From Desulfovibrionales bacterium (lineage in GTDB: Bacteria > Desulfobacterota > Desulfovibrionia > Desulfovibrionales > Desulfonatronaceae): a stretch of 64,000 nt of DNA. The notes below the pieces were generated by a model. The model saw nothing but the letters and a program-made list of their open reading frames with translations. It did not search any database and had not been told where the DNA came from. The DNA lies in NCBI GenBank assembly GCA_007693505.1, contig REDL01000064.1, positions 225,517-289,516 on the forward strand, written 5' to 3'. Positions 35,492 to 44,775 of this stretch are shown here, piece by piece; within the stretch, counting starts at the first letter, position 1, and every line of letters starts with the position of its first letter. Both the position numbers and the translations under genes were made by a program.

Positions 35492-36722
35492 CGCTCTCCG
35501 GCGACGATACGCCACCCCTCAAGCTGTTTGGGTTTGCGGGCTGCTGTTCTGTTTTTTTTTAGGGTCCATCTTTCTTAGTGACAACATCCGGTTGCATCGC
35601 AACGTCTACTACATTCTGGTCCTGGTTCCCTTTGCCGTTCTGGTTCGGGGAGACTTTTTTCAGGCCTTGATCAGGTCTCCGGTATTTCTGGGCTGTCTGG
35701 CCTTTCTCGGCTACCTGTGGCTCAGCCTGTTCTGGTCCTCTCAAGACTCAAATTACGTATTTTACAACGAGGCCAGAACCCTTGTTTTGATGTTGGGGTT
35801 TTTGGCTGTGACGGCATTTTATGCCGTCCATCTTGAAGGGTTTACCAAACTTCTTGGCTGGGTTTTGGCGGTTACGGCCGCAGCGGCGTCCATGATCTCC
35901 ATCTATGTATTTTATGTTGACCGCCATATCCCGTTGATGGGTGGCCTGGAAAGCCGGGTCGTGGATATCGGGCTGGCCGGACACCCTATCGATTCGGCCG
36001 GGCTGTACGGATTCGTGGCCATTTTCCTGGTTTTCGCCCTGGTGCTCCCCAGGCGGAAACATCCGTTGGCAACCTGGGCTGCCGTGGCGTCCTTGTTGGC
36101 CATTCTGGCATTCGTGGCCTTGACCCAGACCCGTGGAGCGTTGCTGGGCATCGGCATGGTCCTGGGGTTCGGGTTAATGCTGCATGTGGATCGGCGACTG
36201 TGGTTGGTTCTGGGTGTTCTTTTCGCTACGGTGCTGGGTATGGTGGCAGTATCCTTGCACCACCCGGAAGGTATGTTCGGATTTGAGCGTCGTTTGGGCG
36301 TGCGCGGCGAGATTTGGACCCTGGCCCTGGAACGGGCCTGGGAACGGCCATGGTTCGGATTTGGGCTGAACGAGCATCATCAGCTTTTTTCAGCTGACGG
36401 TGAACGCCATGGCGTGGCGCACAACCTCTATCTGGAAAATTTGCATTTTGGCGGAATATTCGGAACCGCTCTGCTCCTGGGGCTGGCGGGTTTGGCCCTG
36501 CGCGGAGCATGGCGGGACTATCGCCGAACCGGGAGTTTTCTGATGCCGGCGATTATCAGCTACCCCCTGATTTTTGGCATCTCGGCAGGATATTTGACCT
36601 TGTCTAAAATTTCTCCCATGTGGATCCAGTTCTGGCTGCCCATAGGGCTGATCATTGCAACGGAAATCCGCAACGGCCAAACATGGAAGGATACATGTCA
36701 CGGGGCAGGGCATGGCGGCTGA
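35469..36722 (+). CDS. O-antigen ligase / polymerase family membrane protein
   Basis: 417 residues, about ten to twelve hydrophobic spans. The Wzy_C-type signature is seen in ALTQTRGALLGIGMVLGFG and, in the large periplasmic loop, ERPWFGFGLNEHHQLFSADGERHGVAHNLYLENLHFGGI, where G-N-H residues match O-antigen ligases (WaaL). It probably joins a glycan to lipid A-core. The ATG at 35469 has AAGGTG upstream and overlaps rlmD by 23 bases. Downstream glycan genes support the role. Confidence 0.8.
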   Translation: MPLVEPVNALRRRYATPQAVWVCGLLFCFFLGSIFLSDNIRLHRNVYYILVLVPFAVLVRGDFFQALIRSPVFLGCLAFLGYLWLSLFWSSQDSNYVFYNEARTLVLMLGFLAVTAFYAVHLEGFTKLLGWVLAVTAAAASMISIYVFYVDRHIPLMGGLESRVVDIGLAGHPIDSAGLYGFVAIFLVFALVLPRRKHPLATWAAVASLLAILAFVALTQTRGALLGIGMVLGFGLMLHVDRRLWLVLGVLFATVLGMVAVSLHHPEGMFGFERRLGVRGEIWTLALERAWERPWFGFGLNEHHQLFSADGERHGVAHNLYLENLHFGGIFGTALLLGLAGLALRGAWRDYRRTGSFLMPAIISYPLIFGISAGYLTLSKISPMWIQFWLPIGLIIATEIRNGQTWKDTCHGAGHGG

Positions 36723-37623
36723 TCAGTCGCGTGGTGATCACCCGATCTCCCAGGGCGGCCTGCAAGCGGATTCGTGCCGAATCTGCACAGGGCCGGTGCA
36801 TCCCCATTTCCAGGCCCAGATCCTTGGCCGCCATCAGGTCAGCTATTTTCGCTGCCCGGAGTGCGGCCTGATCCAGACCGAGCCTCCCTATTGGCTGGCA
36901 GAGGCCCATGGTCAGGCCGTAAGCGCCCTGGATGTCGGCTTAGTGCGGCGCAACCTGGATTTCGCGACCCGTTTGGAAGCCTTCCTGACACGGTATTTCC
37001 ATCCTGGTGGTCGATTTCTGGATTATGCCGGAGGCTACGGCCTGATGGTTCGTTTGATGCGGGATGCCGGATATGACTTCCATCGCCATGACCCATATTG
37101 CGCCAACATTTTCGCCCAGGGCTTCGATGTCTCGGAACTGTCCGGCCAACGCTTCGAGCTGATTACGGCATTTGAACTCCTGGAACACCTGGAGACACCG
37201 GTTTCGGTGGTCAAGCAATTGCTGAACCATACCGAATCCCTGATGTTCTCAACGCGCCTGCAGCCAGAGCCCGTTCCTACCCATGTGGATGACTGGTGGT
37301 ATTTCTGGCCCCAGACAGGACAACACGTGACGTTTTACACCCGGCCCGCCTTGCAGCGCCTTGCCGATCAGACCCGAACAACACTGTATACGGACGGCAG
37401 GGGGCTGCACCTGTTGACCAGACAACACTACACGGCAAATCCACTCCATCGACCCAAAGGGTTGTTGGCCGCACTGGATCGCTTGCTTGAACGCTGGCAA
37501 AGGTCGCTTCGCAAGAGGATGGTTCCGGCCCCGGGCAGGCCGCCCAGTTTGCTTCCCGAAGATGTCCAGCGAGCCGAGCGACAGCTTCTCGCCCACAATC
37601 GGGGGAAAGGCCAGGCACCATGA
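36712..37623 (+). CDS. Class I SAM methyltransferase with N-terminal zinc ribbon
   Basis: 303 residues. An N-terminal CRIC...CPEC set (CxxC twice, about 23-55) forms a zinc ribbon like those of sugar C-methyltransferases. The SAM site is RFLDYAGGYGLMVRLM and the acceptor-side AFELLEHLETP follows. The family includes glycan and O-antigen methylases. It starts inside the end of the ligase gene (ATG 36712) and is joined to the next gene by ATGA. Confidence 0.75.
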   Translation: MAADQSRGDHPISQGGLQADSCRICTGPVHPHFQAQILGRHQVSYFRCPECGLIQTEPPYWLAEAHGQAVSALDVGLVRRNLDFATRLEAFLTRYFHPGGRFLDYAGGYGLMVRLMRDAGYDFHRHDPYCANIFAQGFDVSELSGQRFELITAFELLEHLETPVSVVKQLLNHTESLMFSTRLQPEPVPTHVDDWWYFWPQTGQHVTFYTRPALQRLADQTRTTLYTDGRGLHLLTRQHYTANPLHRPKGLLAALDRLLERWQRSLRKRMVPAPGRPPSLLPEDVQRAERQLLAHNRGKGQAP

Positions 37624-38639
37624 CCGCTCTGCCCGCGTTTTGCATGCCCTGGCATACATCCGTGAGCAATGCGTTTCAGGTCATCCTGGTTGATCCTCTG
37701 CGCCACCTGGTACCCATCGCCCTCACGCCCTGGAATCAGGACGCGATGGTCCCGTTGCAGGCCACTGCCCAGGATCCTGCACGCCCCCTGATCTTCTGCC
37801 AACTTCCTCCACCGGAGCTGCTTCTCCGGGAAACAGCGCGGGTGGTCTGGCTACCCATGTGGGACAACGTGGCCCGCTGGCCGGAATCCTACTGGGCAAA
37901 ACTGCCCAAACAGCTGCGCATCGTGGCCTTTTCCAGCCCGGTTGAACACATCGCACGGCGTTTTGGCCTACCGACCCTGCGGGTTCATTTTTTTCTCGAT
38001 CCCCAGATAATCGAGCCTGTACGGCACGGCGCGGAACGGACGATGATCTATTGGAATCGGGTGGGACTGTACAGCTACGCAGCCATCCGGAGGATCTGCG
38101 CCGATCTGGCAGTCAGCCGCCTGATTCACATCCACCGTCCGGACCCGGGGTACGATTATCCTGGATTGCACTTGCCGGAACGCATTGACAAAACACGTGT
38201 GAAGACCGTCCGGGATTTCCTGCCGGATGCCGACCATCACCGGCTTCTTCGGGAAAGCTCCATCTGCCTGGCGCCCCGAGCCCTCGAGGGTGTCGGCCTG
38301 ACGGTGCTGCAATCAATGGCCCGCGGGGCCTGTGTGCTGGCCTCTGACAGTCCGGCCACGAATGAGTATATCGAACACGGCCGAAGCGGTTATTTATTCC
38401 GCTCGTATTCACGGGGCACGCATAAATGGCGCAAGTCGCTGGCCAAGCGCTGGCATTACCTGACGGGCAGGCAGGAGCTTTTTCATTACCACATGATCAG
38501 CGCCGGGCAGATTGGATCAGCTCTGTCTCGGATCAATCCCGACCAGCTCGGGGAAGCCGCCAGGGAAGAGCACGTCCGGGGATATTTTCGCTGGCAAGGC
38601 GAGTTGGAGCAGCTTGCAAACTTTCTCACCCACTGGTGA
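37620..38639 (+). CDS. Glycosyltransferase (GT4-like, C-terminal half recognisable)
   Basis: 339 residues. The C-terminal part has the GT-B nucleotide-sugar site: SICLAPRALEGVGLTVLQSMARGACVLASDSPATNEYI, with E of the EGxGL motif where GT4 enzymes have the donor-binding glutamate. The N-terminal acceptor domain is not typical. It ends 2 bases from the convergent gene. Sugar specificity unknown. Confidence 0.7.
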   Translation: MTALPAFCMPWHTSVSNAFQVILVDPLRHLVPIALTPWNQDAMVPLQATAQDPARPLIFCQLPPPELLLRETARVVWLPMWDNVARWPESYWAKLPKQLRIVAFSSPVEHIARRFGLPTLRVHFFLDPQIIEPVRHGAERTMIYWNRVGLYSYAAIRRICADLAVSRLIHIHRPDPGYDYPGLHLPERIDKTRVKTVRDFLPDADHHRLLRESSICLAPRALEGVGLTVLQSMARGACVLASDSPATNEYIEHGRSGYLFRSYSRGTHKWRKSLAKRWHYLTGRQELFHYHMISAGQIGSALSRINPDQLGEAAREEHVRGYFRWQGELEQLANFLTHW

Positions 38640-38641
38640 CG

Positions 38642-39490
38642 TCACAGGTCGATCAGAGCCAGGGGGTCGCGCTGGAAGGCGCCATTTTTTTCCCGTAGCG
38701 TCTCGATATTCAGACGCAGGGGGACAAACGCGTTCAGGATGGTTGCCCCGAAGGGAATCTTGCGTGTCCATCGGCGAAAGATACGGGCGGCCTTGATCTC
38801 CCTTGACGTAAAATATTCCCGGGTAACGGTTTCCCGTTCCCGACGATGCGCCACCTCGGATGCAGTTTCGTTGGAAACACCGCCGATACGGAAAACAGCC
38901 ACCGGGCGTTTTAGGTAAATTCCCCGAATATCATGCTTCAGCAACGCGCGTAGCAGCCACTCGTGGTCCGCTGCGATGCGCAGCCGTGTATCAAAGATTC
39001 CGCAGCGTTGAAAGATATCTTGCCGATAGAAAATGGCCTGCTGGGTGATGGTCCGTTCAGCCAGGGTCAAGCGGTTCACTTGTCGATGGCGACGATAACT
39101 CAGGGTCTTTTGGGAGCCCTCTTCCAACAAGACCACGTCACCAAAAACGATGTCCGCCTCGGTCTGGTCCAGGCAATGGTTCATGGTGGTCAGCACGTCC
39201 GGTGCAAAGAGCATGTCGTCGTCATTGAGGAAGTGCAGGGCGTGCCCCTTGGCCAGGGCAATGCCCTTGTTCATGGCTTGGTAGATGCCGTTGTCCGCTT
39301 CCCGGATGTGTCGCACCGGATAGGACACGCTCTGGGCATAGGCGGCAATCAGTTCAGGGGTCTCGTCCACGGACAGATTGTCCACGATGATGTGTTCATG
39401 GGGGGAGGTCTTTTGGGCCGCGACGCTCTGCAGAGACGCGCGCAATCGTTGGCTTCGGTTCCATGTGGGGGTGATGATGCTGATGTTCAT
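38642..39490 (-). CDS. Family 2 glycosyltransferase
   Basis: 282 residues, GT-A fold. ISIITPTWNRSQRLRASLQSV at the start, HIIVDNLSVDETPEL and the metal site HFLNDDDMLFAPD mark the family. The motif ADHEWLLRAL is the ED-like catalytic element. The ATG at 39490 overlaps the stop of the preceding gene (ATGA). It is the last gene of a five-gene glycan operon; colanic-acid WcaA-like enzymes are the nearest I can name. Confidence 0.85.
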   Translation of the reverse strand: MNISIITPTWNRSQRLRASLQSVAAQKTSPHEHIIVDNLSVDETPELIAAYAQSVSYPVRHIREADNGIYQAMNKGIALAKGHALHFLNDDDMLFAPDVLTTMNHCLDQTEADIVFGDVVLLEEGSQKTLSYRRHRQVNRLTLAERTITQQAIFYRQDIFQRCGIFDTRLRIAADHEWLLRALLKHDIRGIYLKRPVAVFRIGGVSNETASEVAHRRERETVTREYFTSREIKAARIFRRWTRKIPFGATILNAFVPLRLNIETLREKNGAFQRDPLALIDL

Positions 39491-40674
39491 GGTGCTACGG
39501 CCCGCCACCAGGCGATTGAACGGTTCTCCCAGGTGAAATCATTGCGGCGTTTCCGGCAATTGGTCGTCAATGTTCGAACAAGATCCGTGTCATGGCTGAG
39601 TTGCAAAACGGCGGCGGCAACCTGGGATACGTCCTGTGGGGTGCAAAGCAGGGCTTCCTGGTCAGGCCGCAACACCTCCGCGATACTGGGCAGGTTTGCG
39701 GCCAGAATCGGACGGTTCAATCCCAGATAATCATACGCCTTGGTGATGGCCACATACGGCATCCGGCCGCGTTCCAGGGCTGGAATGATCAGGGCGTCCA
39801 CATCCAGCAGGTATCCAGGCAGTTTTCCAGGCGCCACCGGGCCATGGACCAGGATCATCCCTGCGTGATCAGAAATCGCGGCGCGCAGGGTTTCCGCCTC
39901 GTGCGGGCTTCCACCGGCAATCTTCAGCCGAACCGGGGCATGGACGCGCTTTACGATATCATCCCAGATCCCAGCGAGCCACTGGATGCCCTGCTCTTGG
40001 TAGAGGGAGCCGATATAGGCCACGGTGAACGGTCGGGATGCGTCCGAATCCGGCGGGGGAACGGTTTGGGGATCAAAGCCGCAGGCCAACCCCAGGTTGA
40101 ACACTGGCTTGCCCGGAACAAGCTGCTGAAGCCAGTCACGAAGAGCCGCGGTGGTGGTCAGCAGAACGTCCGCGTCTGAAAACACAGCCTGTTCAATACG
40201 GGCCGCTCTGGATGCGGGCCCAGATTCCATGCTTGCCAGCTGATGCACTTCATATGCCCGTTTTGCCCTTGCCTTTCGCTCCAAACCTCGGAACAGAAAC
40301 CGCGTCAATCCGGCAAAGCTCGCGCTGGCCAAAATGTCTTGCGGTTGCATTCGGCGACGCAGGAACAGCAGGCACGTCCAGTAGTAGATTGCGTTGACCG
40401 TCAGGCCGCGACGGCCTTTGGCTCGACGCAGGGCGGGCAGAGGATGCAGATGCAGATTCGGCAATGAGGACAGCCCCATGCGGTTCAGCTTGGCGGCGAC
40501 CGTTTGCGTGTGGCGGCGCTCCTGTTGCAGAAAGGCTGTTGTGCCGGGGTAGACCAGCCGGACGCTTTTTGCCGGTGCGGCCAGAGCCAGGGCCCGGCAG
40601 TTGCGCAGACAGTAGAGGCCATGGGCAGAGCCATCAAAAGGATCCTGGTTGACGACGAAAAAAAGAGTTTTCAC
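39487..40674 (-). CDS. Family 4 glycosyltransferase
   Basis: 395 residues. GT-B fold. The N-terminus MKTLFFVVNQDPFDGSAHGLY is the acceptor domain; FTVAYIGSLYQEQGI, LKIAGGSPHEAETLRAA and a late PYVAITKAYDYLGLNRPILA mark the donor domain, although the usual EGFGLP is not conserved. A GTG start overlaps the preceding stop (GTGA). Same operon as the neighbouring GT genes. Confidence 0.8.
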   Translation of the reverse strand: MKTLFFVVNQDPFDGSAHGLYCLRNCRALALAAPAKSVRLVYPGTTAFLQQERRHTQTVAAKLNRMGLSSLPNLHLHPLPALRRAKGRRGLTVNAIYYWTCLLFLRRRMQPQDILASASFAGLTRFLFRGLERKARAKRAYEVHQLASMESGPASRAARIEQAVFSDADVLLTTTAALRDWLQQLVPGKPVFNLGLACGFDPQTVPPPDSDASRPFTVAYIGSLYQEQGIQWLAGIWDDIVKRVHAPVRLKIAGGSPHEAETLRAAISDHAGMILVHGPVAPGKLPGYLLDVDALIIPALERGRMPYVAITKAYDYLGLNRPILAANLPSIAEVLRPDQEALLCTPQDVSQVAAAVLQLSHDTDLVRTLTTNCRKRRNDFTWENRSIAWWRAVAP

Positions 40675-41684
40675 ATCCGCTCTCCCGTTTCGAGCAGCTT
40701 GTCACAGGCCTGAAGCACCATGCGGACACTGATTCGCTCGGCGGGGGACCGGGATGGTTTCTCGTCATCATTTGCCGGTTGAATGATCACATGCCGGGTT
40801 TGCCATGGAGCCCACTCCACGGGACTCGAGCCCATGAACAGAGCCACAGTGGGACAAGAACAGGCCGCAGCAAGGTGCATGGCCGCGGTGTCCACTCCGA
40901 CAAACAGGACGGCCCTGTGCAGGAGTCCGGCCAGCTGGGCCCAGGAGGTCCGGCCGGACGTGTTGAGGATGCGCCCAGGATCCGTACTGCTCAGGGTGGT
41001 GCAAAGGCGGATCTCTTCGGAGTCCGGGCCACAGCTGAGCACGATGGTCGGGACGCGTTCCAGGATCTGGGCACATAGTTCTCGCCAGCGCTGTTCCGGC
41101 CAGCGCTTGATGGACCAGCGGGTGCCGGGGTGGAGCACGACGAAGCGGGGCAAATCAGCGGCCGGAGGCCAGGGCTGGGAGCGTTCCCTGGCAAAGGTCA
41201 AGGGAGGGATGGGCAGAGGCAGAGGATCTGGAAGGCAGTCGCTGACGGTATGAAAGTCTTTTTCCACCTGATGGCTTTTGTACCACCAGTAGTTGGAAAC
41301 GTCCGTAAACGTCCGCTGCCACCACCAGTGCAGGGGGCGGCCGGCTGCATTGGTGCAGCGGTGTCGGGCTCCGCTCATCAGGGTCAACCAGCGGCCCCTG
41401 TCTCCGTCACCCAGTTCGAAGACATAGTCGAAGTGTTTGCGGCGGACTGTAGCGGCCAAGCCGAAGTCCAAGGCCCAGTTCCAGGGACGGCGTTTGTCTT
41501 TTTCCGGGGCAGCAGCAGTGAGCACCCTGTCGATGTCCGGGCATCCCTTAAGAATTCCTTCACATCCCTGGCGGACCATCACCCAGATCTCAGCCTGGGG
41601 GTACACTGTCCGAACAGAGCGGAGTACTGGGGTCAACAGCAGACTGTCCCCGATGTGTTTGAGCTTGATGAATAAAAATTTCAT
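40671..41684 (-). CDS. Family 9 glycosyltransferase (heptosyltransferase)
   Basis: 337 residues. The N-terminal KFLFIKLKHIGDSLLLTPVL has the catalytic Asp-containing GD motif of ADP-heptose:LPS heptosyltransferases. Later WSIKRWPEQRWRELC and the donor site FVGVDTAAMHLAAACSCPTVALFG-like text (VALFMGSSPVEW) are typical. It likely adds heptose to the lipopolysaccharide inner core. It starts 6 bases after the previous gene. Confidence 0.88.
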   Translation of the reverse strand: MKFLFIKLKHIGDSLLLTPVLRSVRTVYPQAEIWVMVRQGCEGILKGCPDIDRVLTAAAPEKDKRRPWNWALDFGLAATVRRKHFDYVFELGDGDRGRWLTLMSGARHRCTNAAGRPLHWWWQRTFTDVSNYWWYKSHQVEKDFHTVSDCLPDPLPLPIPPLTFARERSQPWPPAADLPRFVVLHPGTRWSIKRWPEQRWRELCAQILERVPTIVLSCGPDSEEIRLCTTLSSTDPGRILNTSGRTSWAQLAGLLHRAVLFVGVDTAAMHLAAACSCPTVALFMGSSPVEWAPWQTRHVIIQPANDDEKPSRSPAERISVRMVLQACDKLLETGERM

Positions 41685-41690
41685 TCCTGG

Positions 41691-42548
41691 TTACCGCTCT
41701 CCCACCAGCCACCGCCAGTACCAGGACTTCTGCCAAAGCAGGTTGCGCTTGCGCTGGATACGAACGTCCCGGGATCTGTCCAAGACCACTTCCCAGCAAA
41801 AGCGTAAAAACATTCGACTGTGCCCGGCGTCTTTGCCGTATTGTTTTATTTCAAATTCCTTGCGGGCATCCACGGGCGTGTTGTGGGACAGGTCGCGCTC
41901 CAGCCCGTGATAGGCTTCGTCTCGGTCCACGTCGATCCGAGGGACGCAGCGATACTTTTTGGGGAGATAGCGCTGCCGCGAGCCATGGTATTTTTGGAAC
42001 TTCACGAAGCGGTAGTCCTCGGCCCCGTAATGGCCGCAGAATTCCTCGTCATAGCCGTAGAGCCGCAGAAACCTGGCCCGGGAGAGCAGGAAGGTGTTGG
42101 AGTGTCCGTGGCGCAGTTTCCCGGTGACGGGATCGGTCCGGTAGATTTTGAAAAAATCCCGGCCGCACTCCCGCATCCGGACCATCCTGGCCAGGGTGGT
42201 CTCGGGAAATTCATGGTCAATGTCCGTGAGCAGCACCTTGTCCGAAGCGGCGTAGGTCACGCCAAGATTCCGCGCACCACCTTGGTTCCAGGGAATGTCG
42301 TCGATAATGCGCAGCCAAGTCAGGTTCAAGTCCATGTCAGGCACCTCAAACCGCAGCGGCGAACAGTCGTCCACCACCACGAATTGAATCCTGTCCAGCA
42401 ACTCCGGGGCGTATCGCTGATACCGGGCCAGCAGATCCAGGACCGTGTCCGAGCGTTTCTGGTCGAGATAATAGTGGGTGACATAACTCAGCTTGATATG
42501 GGACTTGTCTTGAGTCCGAAGCAAATCGGTTGACCCGGATCTGTTCAT
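41691..42548 (-). CDS. Glycosyltransferase family 2 / galactosyltransferase-like protein
   Basis: 285 residues. Residues 20-130 show a GT-A domain: SYVTHYYLDQKRSDTV, FVVVDDCSPL and the DxD-like VLLTDIDHEFPETT. The segment GARNLGVTYAASDKVLL and later GYDEEFCGHYGAEDYRF (galactosyltransferase-type C-terminal motif) support the assignment. A basic C-terminus follows. It overlaps the upstream GT4 gene by ATGA. Confidence 0.78.
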   Translation of the reverse strand: MNRSGSTDLLRTQDKSHIKLSYVTHYYLDQKRSDTVLDLLARYQRYAPELLDRIQFVVVDDCSPLRFEVPDMDLNLTWLRIIDDIPWNQGGARNLGVTYAASDKVLLTDIDHEFPETTLARMVRMRECGRDFFKIYRTDPVTGKLRHGHSNTFLLSRARFLRLYGYDEEFCGHYGAEDYRFVKFQKYHGSRQRYLPKKYRCVPRIDVDRDEAYHGLERDLSHNTPVDARKEFEIKQYGKDAGHSRMFLRFCWEVVLDRSRDVRIQRKRNLLWQKSWYWRWLVGER

Positions 42549-43687
42549 TGGCGGATCTCTTTTCGGACGGATGGCGTCGAGGCCTCCGTCAGTCGATGCA
42601 TCAATGCCTCGACACGGCGGCCCATGACGGAAAGTGTGAATCTGGATTGGACCTGACGCAGCGCGTTATCCGCCATCATCGCCCCGAGATCCGGGCGGCC
42701 CAGAATCGTGGTGATCGCTGCGGCCAGACCTGCCGGATCGCCGGGTGCGACGAGCAGTCCCGTGTGCCGATGGTTCACGATTTCCGGGATGCCGCCGACA
42801 TCCGTACCCACAAAGGGGCATTGCGCGAACATGGCTTGCAGTCCGGATTGGGGAATACCTTCATTCTTGGTGCTGGCCAGAACAGCCACGTCCAGACCGC
42901 GAAAAAAAGGCCAGACATCTTCCTGATGACCGGGCAGGAGAATGCGCGAGGCAAACCGGCTTTCCCGGCTGCGTTTGGAATAGTCGCCCATGACCGGCCC
43001 CCCGCCAATCAAGAGCAGGCGGGCCTCTGGCTGTTCCGCGGCCAGGCGCTCAAACGCGTCGATAAGCACATACTGCCCTTTCCAGCTGCGCAACACCGAT
43101 ACCTGGCCGATCAAGCTGGCCGTGTCCGGGAGGTTGAAGCGTTCCAGTAGTGCTGCTCGGGCCTGCGTGCGGGGAGGCAGGGGCGGTGGAGCAATGCCAG
43201 TGGGAATAGAGCTGGTTTTGTCCGCCGGCAGGCCCAAGTTGCGCTGCAAACTGGACTGAATGGCCGCGGCGGTGGTCACCACGTGGTCACACAAACGGCG
43301 GTATTGCCAGCGGTTCATGAAGTTGTTCCCCACCGGCGTGCTCACGTGGCGGTAGCGGATGGTTGCCGGAACCGCGCAGAACTTGGCTGCCGTCAGCCCC
43401 ACCCAGCTGTCCACACTGCTGTGGGTGCAGACGACGTCCGGCCGGATGGCTTTGAACCGGGTGACCATGCCGATGAAGTCTGCGGGTTGGCTCGACCGGG
43501 TAAATGCTGTCGCCTCGCAGGACAGCCCCGCATCGCGACAGCGACGAAAAAGCTGACCATGCTCCGGGGTAAATATATGGACGCGGTGGCCTTGTGCGTG
43601 GAACCACAGAGCCTCGTTCAGCACGCGGATATCCTGTCCACCCCAGGCGTCCGAGGCTTCGGTATGAATGATGTTCAGGGGGGGCAT
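42545..43687 (-). CDS. Family 4 glycosyltransferase
   Basis: 380 residues, GT-B fold. The N-terminus PLNIIHTEASDAWGGQDIRVLNEA has the GGxE-like loop; LIGQVSVLRSWKGQYVLIDAF and VLASTKNEGIPQSGLQAMFA carry the donor-binding E-x7-E. ATG at 43687 is preferred to a TTG ten codons upstream. First gene of the five-gene minus-strand glycan operon; a long palindrome lies directly in front of it. Confidence 0.85.
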   Translation of the reverse strand: MPPLNIIHTEASDAWGGQDIRVLNEALWFHAQGHRVHIFTPEHGQLFRRCRDAGLSCEATAFTRSSQPADFIGMVTRFKAIRPDVVCTHSSVDSWVGLTAAKFCAVPATIRYRHVSTPVGNNFMNRWQYRRLCDHVVTTAAAIQSSLQRNLGLPADKTSSIPTGIAPPPLPPRTQARAALLERFNLPDTASLIGQVSVLRSWKGQYVLIDAFERLAAEQPEARLLLIGGGPVMGDYSKRSRESRFASRILLPGHQEDVWPFFRGLDVAVLASTKNEGIPQSGLQAMFAQCPFVGTDVGGIPEIVNHRHTGLLVAPGDPAGLAAAITTILGRPDLGAMMADNALRQVQSRFTLSVMGRRVEALMHRLTEASTPSVRKEIRQ

Positions 43688-43706
43688 TGCGTGGCTAAAA
43701 GAGATG

Positions 43707-43763
43707 GGCGCCCTCAATCCCCTCAGGTTGCTTCGTGCAGGTCCTGGGGGGATTGAAGGCGCC
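43707..43763. repeat. Long interrupted palindrome in front of the glycan operon
   Basis: GGCGCC, CAATCCCC and CAGG (43707-43727) are matched in reverse by CCTG, GGGGATTG and GGCGCC (43743-43763), giving 18 pairs with two small mismatched steps and a 15-base loop. It begins 20 bases upstream of the first glycosyltransferase start. It could terminate the pentapeptide transcript or regulate the glycan operon. Confidence 0.6.
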
Positions 43764-43836
43764 TGATCACTTCGCGATCGCGACGGTGGTACCCTGGCTT
43801 GGCCGAGTACACACCCTTCAAGACGTCACGTTGCAA

Positions 43837-44169
43837 TTATTTACACGTTCCAATGGAGTCGAACCTGCATGTCCGGCCGTCAGGCCAAATTGCCTTGCTG
43901 AAGTTGGCTCCAGAAAGGTTTGCGCCGTCCATCTGGGCGTCGTAAAGGTAAACGTCAATAAAGTTGGCCCCGGAGAGGTTGGCATTTCTCAGGTCCGCCC
44001 CTTTGAAATAGGCTCCCTGCAGATTCATTCCGGAGAGATCGTGGCCATTCAGGTTGACCCCGGGGCAATGGGTGTAGGGCTGCAATGTGCAATTGTCCAC
44101 GATCTGCTGGGCAGCTGCCGGGGCCACTCCGACAAGAAGGCATACAAACAATACGGCTGTTCTGATCAT
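43837..44169 (-). CDS. Secreted pentapeptide-repeat protein
   Basis: 110 residues. Residues 1-21 are a signal peptide ending APAAAQ. Residues 36-86 hold pentapeptide repeats of the A(D/N)LxN type: VNLNGHDLSGMNLQGAYFKG, ADLRNANLSG, ANFIDVYL, DGANLSGANFSKA. A C-terminal pair of cysteines may form a disulfide with the early CTLQPYTHC. Role unknown; periplasmic. The ATG at 44169 has GGAGG 8 bases upstream. Confidence 0.8.
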   Translation of the reverse strand: MIRTAVLFVCLLVGVAPAAAQQIVDNCTLQPYTHCPGVNLNGHDLSGMNLQGAYFKGADLRNANLSGANFIDVYLYDAQMDGANLSGANFSKAIWPDGRTCRFDSIGTCK

Positions 44170-44223
44170 GAGCACCGTCCTCCGCTCTGGTGGCGTGTCA
44201 ATAAAAGGAATTGGTTGGAACAG

Positions 44224-44712
44224 TTACTGGATCTTCCAGGAGCCGTCCGGCATGCGGCACGCAGTGCCGTAGGCCTGTTCAAGCCTGCCGCCGACTTCCA
44301 CTTCGGTGACGAATTCCCGGCAGTATTGGCCGTCGGTCCGTTGAAAAGTGTTGACCGGCGTGACGCGAAAATTGTTGCCCGTGTCCGGGTTTCTCCACTG
44401 CGAAGTTTGGCCTGTGGGCTGCGTCTCCAGGGTGCGATTGACCTGCTGCTGGTCCATGCGGTCCATATAGCCGCCCACATAACTGCCCAAAGCCGCACCG
44501 AGGATTGTGCCGCCGATGATGGCCGCAACCCGACCGCTTCCTGCACCGATTTGCGCACCGGCGATGCCGCCACCAATGCCACCGAGCAGGCCGCCGCCGA
44601 TTTGGTTGATTTGTCCGCTTCCGGCACCACCATGCGCTCCACCGCAACCAGCGGCCAGCAGGGCGAGAATCGCCAATATTGTCAGGGTTTTTTGCATTGA
44701 TCTCTTGTCCAT
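44224..44712 (-). CDS. Glycine-zipper outer membrane lipoprotein (17-kDa surface antigen type)
   Basis: 162 residues. Lipobox LLAAGC with the acylated cysteine at 23. A Gly/Ala-rich double glycine-zipper hairpin (about 36-82: GGGLLGGIGGGIAGAQIGAG) is followed by a globular part with YCREFVTEVEVGGRLEQAYGTACR, which is the conserved C-terminal motif of rickettsial 17-kDa antigen and related lipoproteins. Outer-membrane or periplasmic location expected. Start chosen by GGAGG 4 bases upstream. Confidence 0.85.
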   Translation of the reverse strand: MDKRSMQKTLTILAILALLAAGCGGAHGGAGSGQINQIGGGLLGGIGGGIAGAQIGAGSGRVAAIIGGTILGAALGSYVGGYMDRMDQQQVNRTLETQPTGQTSQWRNPDTGNNFRVTPVNTFQRTDGQYCREFVTEVEVGGRLEQAYGTACRMPDGSWKIQ

Positions 44713-44775
44713 AGTGCCTCCAATAAAAACGTGTTGGCTGGTTCTGGCTTGAAATGTTCGAAAAAGACGTCTGGA

